A DNA stretch of 64,000 nucleotides. Source: Chitinophagaceae bacterium. Lineage in GTDB: Bacteria; Bacteroidota; Bacteroidia; Chitinophagales; Chitinophagaceae. The DNA is taken from assembly GCA_016786845.1 (NCBI GenBank), contig JAEUVB010000009.1, positions 62,001-126,000 of the forward strand, read 5' to 3'. Positions 1 through 8,000 of this stretch are shown in pieces; position 1 is the first letter of the stretch, and every line of letters starts with the position of its first letter. The position numbers and the translations under genes are program-made. The notes under the pieces were generated by a model. The model did not search any database. It was given only the letters and a program-made list of their open reading frames with translations, and was not told the origin of the DNA.

Positions 1-5
1 TATTT

Positions 6-773
6 TTAGTTTCTGATCTGAAAAATGGCGTTCAAAATGAGTCCATGATTGTACTGAAAAACCTGTTGGTTATTAATTTCTCTTCCAAGCAGTATGGTTT
101 GATTTAAATAGCCTGCTTCAAATTTGCAATGCTTATTCAAAGCATAGCCCATTTGTAAACTGATTCTATTTTGATCAAAAATATTTTCACCTACGTTTCG
201 ACCAAAGCCAATAAAGATTTCATCAAACAAAAGCACATAAGGTATTCCGGTTTTTATGATCTTACCTTTCAATGGTAGTTGCATTTTACATTGATATCGG
301 CCTCTATTCATGTATACATATTGATCTTCTTTATCGAGCGAGGCCTTGGAATAACGCCCTACCCATCTTTGTTCCAACATGAAGCGATGGGTCATTTCGA
401 GTCGCATCAATTTATCCTGTATGGTCACCATTTGAAATATACGATGTTCGGAAAACGATTTACCCATGCTATTGATAGGAATATCTCCGTATGGAAATGT
501 TTCTGCCCAGGCATAACCTAATCGGAGTTGTAATCCCGGCAAAGGGGTATTGAAGTTCAGTCCAATGCGCAATAAGCTTTGTTGCCAATTTGTAATCACA
601 TTCTCCCTGCGCCATTGATATTCGGTATGTATCCCCCACTTCTGATTTAAATGGAGCGTGCTAAAAAGATTGTACCACCCGATATGATGTCTCGTATTCA
701 CCCTTGGAGTTTGCGCCAATAAATCCATCATCATGAATAGCAGGATGACCGTGTGAATCAAACGTTTCGTCAT
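6..773 (-). CDS. DUF2490-type outer-membrane beta-barrel protein
   Basis: This 255-residue protein probably sits in the outer membrane as a beta-barrel of unknown function. A signal peptide of about 21 residues ends at LLAQ/TPRV. After it come alternating aromatic and polar strands rich in Trp, Tyr and Arg, such as HTEYQWRRENV near residue 50 and EMTHRFMLEQRW near residue 125, which is the pattern of the DUF2490 family common in Bacteroidota. The ORF is complete: its stop lies at the very edge of the window and the ATG is at 773. It is transcribed away from the small membrane gene at 903. Family assignment is by pattern; substrate and partners are not visible. Confidence 0.75.
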   Translation of the reverse strand: MTKRLIHTVILLFMMMDLLAQTPRVNTRHHIGWYNLFSTLHLNQKWGIHTEYQWRRENVITNWQQSLLRIGLNFNTPLPGLQLRLGYAWAETFPYGDIPINSMGKSFSEHRIFQMVTIQDKLMRLEMTHRFMLEQRWVGRYSKASLDKEDQYVYMNRGRYQCKMQLPLKGKIIKTGIPYVLLFDEIFIGFGRNVGENIFDQNRISLQMGYALNKHCKFEAGYLNQTILLGREINNQQVFQYNHGLILNAIFQIRN

Positions 774-902
774 ATTTGGGATTAAACGATCAGGATTTGG
801 TGAACCGCGAATATAATCGAATATTCAACGCGAAAAAAAATCATGGGATCAGCGAATACCCGCTGGCTTCCATTAAACCATTTTTTTAACTACTTTAGCC
901 GA

Positions 903-1193
903 ATGCTCGAAATCATTATTCTTTTCTTTCTGACAAAAAAGATTGGTGCAACCGCTATTCGCAAAGGTCTTAAACCCGGAATTTGGAAACTCTATACCGT
1001 TCTTGCTTGGTTTGGTGGTGAGATCATCGGCTTTGTGGTCGGACTGAATCTCTTTAAAGATAATCTGCTGATGTCTGTGCTGCTGGCTATCCCTTGCGCC
1101 GTCGGAGGCTACCATATCATAAAAAATACCCTTGAGAAAAAACCGGACTACATCAGCGATGATATCCACCAAATCGGAGATGATTTGGTGTAA
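903..1193 (+). CDS. small hydrophobic membrane protein, unknown function
   Basis: A 96-residue protein with about three hydrophobic segments (near residues 1-10, 28-50 and 55-72) and a charged acidic C-terminus. I do not recognise a named family. An in-frame ATG lies further upstream at 843, but I prefer the ATG at 903: the extra 20 residues are polar, and a Bacteroidota-like -7 sequence (TACTTTAG) falls just before 903. The gene is 35 bp upstream of the GlmU-like gene on the same strand, so the two may share a transcript. Function cannot be inferred from the sequence. Confidence 0.6.
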   Translation: MLEIIILFFLTKKIGATAIRKGLKPGIWKLYTVLAWFGGEIIGFVVGLNLFKDNLLMSVLLAIPCAVGGYHIIKNTLEKKPDYISDDIHQIGDDLV

Positions 1194-1228
1194 CCCGGAA
1201 TGGAACAATATAAAATCAAAATAGTCAT

Positions 1229-2422
1229 ATGAACTTTATCCTTTTCGACGACGAAAGAATACATGCATTTCTTCCCCTTACCCATACCAGACCGGTGTGT
1301 GAAATCCGTTGTGGCATCATGACCATTCATGAAAAATGGGAAGCCCTACTAACCCTTCCTGTCAGCTATAAAACCCTCCCCCACCTCAATGAAAAATTTC
1401 CATTGACTATGGCTCAGGATAATGTGCTCATCAATGGGGCCCTTTTTCCAACCCGCGAAGCAGTGGATGCTGTACTCAGTTTAAAAATTGGAGAATGTTT
1501 GGTCTATGAAAATGGATTATTGGCCGTTCGACTTCGCGCTGAAGATATGCCTGCATTTAATATTCAGGATACATTGGTCAATTTCAAACCTGTCCAACTG
1601 AATACACCACCGATGATGTTGAATCATTTGTGGGATATTTTTAGTATGAACGATCAAGCGATCCGTGATGATTTTGCCCAACTGACCCGGGGCAAATCCT
1701 CACAACCGGTGTCTTCCACGAATCAGGTCATCGGAAATCAATTGTTTATTGAACCGGGCGCCAAAGTGGAATGTAGTATCATCAACACGGAAAGCGGACC
1801 GGTATATATTGGTCGTGATGCTGAAGTGATGGAGGGTTGTATCATACGCGGACCTTTCGCATTGGGTGCTCATGGGGTTTTAAAAATGGGCGCTAAAATT
1901 TATGGTGCAACGACGATAGGTGAAGGTTGCAAAGTTGGCGGTGAAGTCAATAATTCAGTATTTCTGTCCAATTCCAATAAGGCTCATGATGGCTTCATTG
2001 GCAATTCAGTGATTGGTGAATGGTGCAATCTCGGTGCTGATACGAATAACTCGAACTTAAAAAACAATTATGAACCCGTTCGTCTTTGGAGTGAAAGCCG
2101 CAAAAGTTTTATCAAAACCGGTTTGCAATTTTGTGGACTCATCATGGGGGATCATTCTAAATGTGGTATCAATACCATGTTCAATACAGGTACAGTCGTG
2201 GGCTTTAGTTGCAATATTTATGGTGCAGGATTCCCAAGAAATTTTATCCCTTCTTTTAGCTGGGGAAGTGCCAATGGTTTTATGGAGTACCAACTGGAAA
2301 AAGCCATCGATACGGCGTCCCGCGTATTTGCCCGTCGAAATATTCCATTCAACGATGTAGAAAGAAAACTATTCACCCATATTTTTAACGTTACTCAAGA
2401 TCAAAGAAATTACAATGGATAA
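1229..2422 (+). CDS. Alternative GlmU-family sugar nucleotidyltransferase / hexapeptide acyltransferase
   Basis: A 397-residue protein of the Bacteroidota-type GlmU family, expected to supply UDP-N-acetylglucosamine for peptidoglycan and LPS in place of classical GlmU. The N-terminus carries the family hallmark THTRPVCEIRCG near residues 18-29 and EKW near 34-36, not the usual GxGxRM nucleotide loop. From about residue 165 to 345 it shows left-handed beta-helix hexapeptides (for example VYIGRDAEVMEGCIIRG), ending in a helical tail. Its last 8 bp overlap the permease gene. Both half-reactions are inferred from the family; the acyltransferase half is the more clearly recognisable. Confidence 0.85.
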   Translation: MNFILFDDERIHAFLPLTHTRPVCEIRCGIMTIHEKWEALLTLPVSYKTLPHLNEKFPLTMAQDNVLINGALFPTREAVDAVLSLKIGECLVYENGLLAVRLRAEDMPAFNIQDTLVNFKPVQLNTPPMMLNHLWDIFSMNDQAIRDDFAQLTRGKSSQPVSSTNQVIGNQLFIEPGAKVECSIINTESGPVYIGRDAEVMEGCIIRGPFALGAHGVLKMGAKIYGATTIGEGCKVGGEVNNSVFLSNSNKAHDGFIGNSVIGEWCNLGADTNNSNLKNNYEPVRLWSESRKSFIKTGLQFCGLIMGDHSKCGINTMFNTGTVVGFSCNIYGAGFPRNFIPSFSWGSANGFMEYQLEKAIDTASRVFARRNIPFNDVERKLFTHIFNVTQDQRNYNG

Positions 2423-3824
2423 ACAAGAATTTAAACCATCCCTTTCACTCATCGATGCATCCATGATCGTGGCGGGATCGATGATCGGTTCCGGAATATT
2501 TATAGTGAGCGCCGATATTGTTCGACAAGTAGGAAGCGCCGGATGGTTAATCGCCATTTGGCTCATCACAGGTGTGCTCACCTTAGCAGCTGCTTTGAGT
2601 TACGGCGAGCTCTCCGCAATGTATCCTAAAGCCGGTGGTCAATATGTTTACTTGAAAGAATCGTGGAATAAGCTGGTAGGCTTTTTGTATGGCTGGTCAT
2701 TATTTACGGTGATTCAAACCGGCACCATTGCTGCTGTTGGTGTGGCCTTTGCAAAATTTGCCGGTTACTTCTTTCCCATTTTTGAAATGAGTGAAGCTAA
2801 TCTTATCACTCAGATCGGGATATTCAAAATATACAATGCTCAGCTTTTATCCATTGGTATTATTGTATTTCTGACCTGGGTCAACTCGCGTGGAGTAGAA
2901 GGTGGAAAAATGATACAAACTTTTTTTACGGTTGCGAAACTTGCCGCATTATTAGGACTGATTGTACTGGGACTCAGTATGGGATTCAATGCTGATGTGT
3001 GGCAAGCCAATTGGCAAAATGCATGGAGTATGAAGCATCTGATGGAAGGTAATATTTATGAGAAGGTTACCGGAATCGCTGCATTAGGATTTATTGCTGC
3101 TGCTATGGTCGGATCGGTTTTCAGTAGTGATGCTTGGAATAATATTACCTTCATTGCCGGTGAGGTAAAAAATCCGCAACGCAATATCGGTCTCAGTTTA
3201 TTCATTGGTACGGGTATAGTCACTCTTTTATATATCCTCACCAATATCATGTATCTCGGCGTACTTCCACTCAACGATATTGCAAATGCGGCTAATGATC
3301 GTGTGGGTGTGGCGGCAGCCGAGAAGATATTTGGTACCAGTGGCACCTATATTATTGCAGCACTGATCATGGTCTCAACATTTGGATGTATCAATGGAAT
3401 GATACTTTCCGGAGCAAGAGTGTATTATACGATGGCAAAAGATAAATTATTTTTCTCTCAGGTCGATCAGTTAAACAAAAAGCAAGTTCCCTCCATCGCA
3501 CTTTGGATTCAATGTATATGGACCAGTGTACTATGTCTCTCCGGCAAATATGGCGACCTCTTGGATTATGTTGTTTTTGCTGTATTGATCTTTTACATTC
3601 TCACTATGTTAGGCATCTTTAAACTGCGGGTCACACAACCTGATTTGCCGCGTTCATATAAAGCATTTGGTTATCCTTTCTTGCCGGCCCTGTATATCGT
3701 TTTGGCTACTATCCTTTGTGTCGCTTTATTAATTTATAAACCCAACTATACGTGGCCCGGTCTCATCATCGTGTTGGCCGGCATTCCCGTTTACTACTTG
3801 ATTCCAAAGTCAAAGGAGGCATAA
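2415..3824 (+). CDS. APC-superfamily amino acid permease
   Basis: A 469-residue inner-membrane transporter with about twelve hydrophobic helices. The N-terminal helix carries the APC signature GSMIGSGIF at residues 21-29, the unwound substrate-binding segment of TM1, followed by GELSAMYPKAGGQYVYL in the TM2-TM3 region. The overall pattern resembles the LAT/YhdG-type amino acid/polyamine/organocation branch; the substrate cannot be read from sequence. The start overlaps the end of the GlmU-like gene by 8 bp, and the stop codon directly abuts the next gene, so these three genes look like one operon. The C-terminal end holds the Shine-Dalgarno-like sequence serving the downstream gene. Confidence 0.9.
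   Translation: MDKQEFKPSLSLIDASMIVAGSMIGSGIFIVSADIVRQVGSAGWLIAIWLITGVLTLAAALSYGELSAMYPKAGGQYVYLKESWNKLVGFLYGWSLFTVIQTGTIAAVGVAFAKFAGYFFPIFEMSEANLITQIGIFKIYNAQLLSIGIIVFLTWVNSRGVEGGKMIQTFFTVAKLAALLGLIVLGLSMGFNADVWQANWQNAWSMKHLMEGNIYEKVTGIAALGFIAAAMVGSVFSSDAWNNITFIAGEVKNPQRNIGLSLFIGTGIVTLLYILTNIMYLGVLPLNDIANAANDRVGVAAAEKIFGTSGTYIIAALIMVSTFGCINGMILSGARVYYTMAKDKLFFSQVDQLNKKQVPSIALWIQCIWTSVLCLSGKYGDLLDYVVFAVLIFYILTMLGIFKLRVTQPDLPRSYKAFGYPFLPALYIVLATILCVALLIYKPNYTWPGLIIVLAGIPVYYLIPKSKEA
3814..3819 (+). promoter_or_regulatory. Shine-Dalgarno-like AGGAGG before the MFS gene
   Basis: AGGAGG sits inside the last codons of the permease gene, five bases before the ATG at 3825. Strong Shine-Dalgarno matches are rare in Bacteroidota, so this one probably matters for reinitiation where the two genes touch with no spacer. 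Confidence 0.55.
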
Positions 3825-4991
3825 ATGTTTCGGCAGATTACGCGAACGGTTTGGATCATTTCTATCATCAGTCTGCTGAACGATTTTAGCAGCGAAATGC
3901 TCTACCCTGTTATTCCTCTATACCTTCAACAAATTGGATATGGCACCCTGGTTATCGGTATACTCGAAGGTGTGGCTGAATGTATAGCAGGATTGATGAA
4001 AATATATTCCGGCAGCCTTTCTGATCGTTTTGAAAAACGCCTGCCTTTTGTTCAACTGGGTTATGCACTGAGTATATTATCACGACCCCTCATTGGATTT
4101 ACTTCTTCGTTAGGATTGATTTTCACGGGTAGAAGTTTGGACCGAATCGGGAAAGGTATTCGTGGTGGAGCCCGCGATGCTTTATTGGCCGATGAATGCA
4201 GTATTCATAACCGTGCTGAAATATTTGGCTTTCATCGTTCCATGGATACTGCAGGGGCTGTGTTGGGACCATTGGTAGCTATGATTTATTTAGGCTTTTA
4301 TCCGGAAGCCTACCGGGCATTATTTCTGATTACATTGGTTCCCGGTATTTTAGCCATTTTATTTACATTTTGGATCAAAGAAAAAACCGCTTTGCCCAAA
4401 GAAAAAAAGACATTTTCTATCCGGGAAAATTTTTCTTTCTGGAAAGCTGCACCACTGCCCTATCGTCGATTTTTACCCATCTTATTGTTGTTTACTTTAT
4501 TCAATAGTTCCGACATGTTTCTATTGTTGAAAGCCAAAGATGCCGGTCTCAATGATCAACAAGTTTTGATGCTCTATTTATTATTCAATGTCGTTTTTTC
4601 TTTAATGGCTTTTCCCGTAGGCAAGTTAGCAGACCGTTTAGGTAAAACAAAAATGTTGATTTTCGGACTAATGATTTATGCACTGACCTATTCGGGTTTC
4701 GCTTTTGCGCATACCACAACGCTCATCATCATTTCTTTCATTTGTTATGGATTGTTTTATGCCTTTACACAAGGGATCATTAAGGCGCTCCTCATCAGTA
4801 AAGTCGGATCTGATCAAAAGTCCAATGCCGTAGGATTTTACGACGGTATCAACAGTATAAGTCTCTTGCTCACCAATGCTCTCGCCGGATGGATATGGTA
4901 TCAATTTGGCGCGACTACATTATTTGTTTATACGGCAATAGGCGCTGCATGTGTGGCGATATTATTATTCAGACAGTTCCGTAAAGGATAA
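3825..4991 (+). CDS. MFS transporter
   Basis: A 388-residue major facilitator with about twelve transmembrane helices. The N-terminal half shows the loop 2-3 motif (SGSLSDRFEKR near residues 63-73) and the signature DRIGKGIRGGARDALLADE around residues 106-124, characteristic of a widespread MFS group annotated as general efflux transporters. A central charged loop of KEKK-type residues near 185-195 separates the two six-helix bundles. It begins one base after the permease stop, pointing to translational coupling. A perfect 14-bp terminator hairpin follows the stop codon. Substrate is not predictable. Confidence 0.9.
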   Translation: MFRQITRTVWIISIISLLNDFSSEMLYPVIPLYLQQIGYGTLVIGILEGVAECIAGLMKIYSGSLSDRFEKRLPFVQLGYALSILSRPLIGFTSSLGLIFTGRSLDRIGKGIRGGARDALLADECSIHNRAEIFGFHRSMDTAGAVLGPLVAMIYLGFYPEAYRALFLITLVPGILAILFTFWIKEKTALPKEKKTFSIRENFSFWKAAPLPYRRFLPILLLFTLFNSSDMFLLLKAKDAGLNDQQVLMLYLLFNVVFSLMAFPVGKLADRLGKTKMLIFGLMIYALTYSGFAFAHTTTLIIISFICYGLFYAFTQGIIKALLISKVGSDQKSNAVGFYDGINSISLLLTNALAGWIWYQFGATTLFVYTAIGAACVAILLFRQFRKG

Positions 4992-4994
4992 AAA

Positions 4995-5025
4995 AAAGAG
5001 ACTGTCTAGTGTAGACAGTCTCTTT
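4995..5025. terminator. Bidirectional rho-independent terminator
   Basis: A perfect 14-bp stem (4995-5008 with 5012-5025) with a 3-base loop, flanked by an A-run on the left and TTT on the right. It lies between the convergent MFS gene and the giant gene, so it can terminate transcription from both sides. Confidence 0.9.
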
Positions 5026-5060
5026 GTAAATTCAATTCGACGATTAGTAATTATCAAATA

Positions 5061-8000
5061 CTAACGAGTAGTTTCCGGCCTTACCAATGCAGGTTTTTCT
5101 TCTTTTTCAATATCCATCAAATATTTAAAACCTGCAGGCATTGGCGTAGGTTTCCAATTTCTTCTTTGTTCAGCTTGAAATTGTACATTCTCTTCATAAT
5201 TCACCGGTGGTGGTGGTGCATATTGTGAATACTGGCGAGTATCTCCTTCACCCCAAACCGGGTCGTTTCCAAAACGATGATCCTGGAAATTTAAACGCTT
5301 GGCCATCACACGATAAGAGAACGGTGTATTCGAAGTGCCCTGATGTTTTTCTTTGACTTTAAAACTTGTGGTTCCCGGTACAACATAAACATCTTCTGAC
5401 TCTCCTTCCATTTGTACAAATACGTGCATTGGATGAGCGGAATCAACAAAGATGGTTTCCAGGAAGAGTGGATCCAACTGAATGACCACTTCTCCATTCA
5501 CCAGTTGACCACGTCCGATATCTTCGAAGAATACACCCGGTGTTTCAGTCACATAGAGTAATTGATTTCCTTTACTGGTACCGACAGAAGCTGATTTCGT
5601 TCCGTTAGCGATGACATGGTTGCCATTGAAATATCCCGAATAATTCGCGTTGTTGGCTCTCCATCCGACTACTCCTGCATCATTGTTACCGGTCATTATA
5701 CCGCCGCCAAATCCTATACCATAAACGCCAAATCCAAATGAGGATCCATTATAAGAACCTAGAACACCCATATGCTGATTTCCTGATGCAATGGAACTAT
5801 AACCATATACACCGGCACCACCGGCATTCGCAGCAGGTGTGCTGAGAACACCATATACACCCGCTCTGGTTGAGGAAGTATTGGTTCCATTGTAATTACC
5901 TAATACACCTGCACCTGCACCTGAACCACCATACACTCCTTGAATAGCTGAGAATGCAGTCGTACTTGCAGGTAATATTTCTCCCCAAGTTCCGGATCCA
6001 TTATTTGCTGAATAACCATTCACAGCGAAAGGTAATGCTGCGGTCGAAACGCCACAAAGAGCATCTCCGGCATAAGGAGATGCCGTAGCGCCCCATACAA
6101 ATTCACCATCTGTAGAATTTACCCGGCCACGAAACACATTATTGGTAATGAAGTTAAATGGTTGGGCAGTAGTTGTTCCCAAATTTTGAGCTGAGGTATT
6201 TGCATTTCCACCTAAAACCCAAGCGTTATTATTTTCAAATGAAGGTCCGTTTATGGTTTGTGTTAGAATTTGCCCCGTTGTGCCTGCGGCAATGTTTTGC
6301 AAAGTACCATTGGCATCACTTCTGACCAATCGATCTCCCACACCCGCCAATGAAGTGGCCCTGATATTTCCTCCTACATGAAGACGTTCCAATGGATATG
6401 GTTGCCCAATACCTATATTGCCAGTTGAATCAATCGTCATCCGTACTCCTTTACCGTAGTGTTCGATATAATATTGGTTGTCGGTCATACCAATGGTATT
6501 TCCGGTTCCGCCAACTCCATGCAACCAGGTGGCAGAATTTGTTGCACCATTGCGCATTCCGATTAACGCGGTTTTATCAGAGAGGGTTCCATTGTTTGAA
6601 AACATGGCATTTAACCATGAAGGAGAACTCACTTCCAGGCGAGCTCCGGGTGTTTGTGTACCAATACCTACGTTGCCGGAACCCATGATGCGCATCAATT
6701 CTCTTGAAGAGGAGCTGTCTAAGGCAGCATAAAATATGTGATTCGAAGAAGTGCCGTCTACCTGATAACGTAATGTAAATCCATTGATTCCAAATCCGTA
6801 GAATTGATGATTATTGCCGGTTCCGTCCCATAAAACTATTTTACGATTGCGTACATCGGAGGCAAATTGCAAAGGCGCATTGGGATTCACGGTACCGATG
6901 CCCACATATCCATTTGTATCTATGGTGACCCGAGCTCCTTTCGTCCATTGTTCTATATATAATTTATTTTTAGTAATTCCCAAACCATTGCCTGTTCCGG
7001 AAACTCCGATACGCCAAAGTGCAGGGGCTGTCTCTCCATTTTCTATGTCAATCAATGAAGTCTTGTCAGCCACGCTGCCATCGTTTTTAAAACGAGCCAC
7101 ATTGTGGTTGTTATGAACTACATCAAGACGAGAGCTAGGCACACCGTTATTGATACCAATTAAACCGGTTGGCGTGATCTTCATTCTTTCATTTGGTAAG
7201 GTGTTGGTACCGGAATTTGTTCCAAATACCAATGCTGTGGGAACACTTCCCGCTGCAGGTACTCCTTCAACTCTGGAAATAATTGAAGTTGACCATTGAT
7301 ACGCAGTGCCGTCATAGGCTCTTGAAAATAAACCGCCAATATAATCTCCATTTAATACGGAGGTCATGGCTCCGCCAACGCCTCTGGCTTTGGTATTCAT
7401 AAAATAATCTGTCCAGGATGCATTTTCAACAGAATTGGTCGATATAAATGCATTACCATCTCCGAATGTACTTAACTTCTCATATCCGGTTGGGTTAATC
7501 GGCATATTGAAAGCTGTATTTCCTACACCTAAACGTCCACCGACAGATACCATAACCTTTTCGGTACCATCTGTTTCTATACCGACTGAATAGGCGTCAT
7601 TGGTACCAATAGTTTTGTAGGATCCATTGGTATTTCCATCCAGTTTCCAATCATCCGTAGCAACATCCTGAAGGGCATTGCTGACCAATATCCATAAATT
7701 ATCTGTGGTATTGTATTGGAAGGTTGCAGAACCGTTTGCATCTATATCAAGATCAGAGGTGCCGGTCATGAAACCGTTAGTTCCTGCAGCCGGTACCATA
7801 TTCTGTAAAGTCATGGTTTGTCCGGTTGCATTGTATAATGTTACAATTCGTCCATCAGAAGGATTACTTAATCCTGACAGTGAAAAATCATTGACCGGAC
7901 CTGTAATGCGATAATAAGAATTTGCGGATGCTGGTGTCACTACATTGTTTGCACCATCGACCAATGTTAATGCTGCGGTACGAAGAGCCAAATCACCCTG

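Noticed and set aside
843..902. Longer start of the small membrane protein
   Set aside because: The extra 20 residues are not hydrophobic or conserved-looking, and a -7-like element precedes 903.
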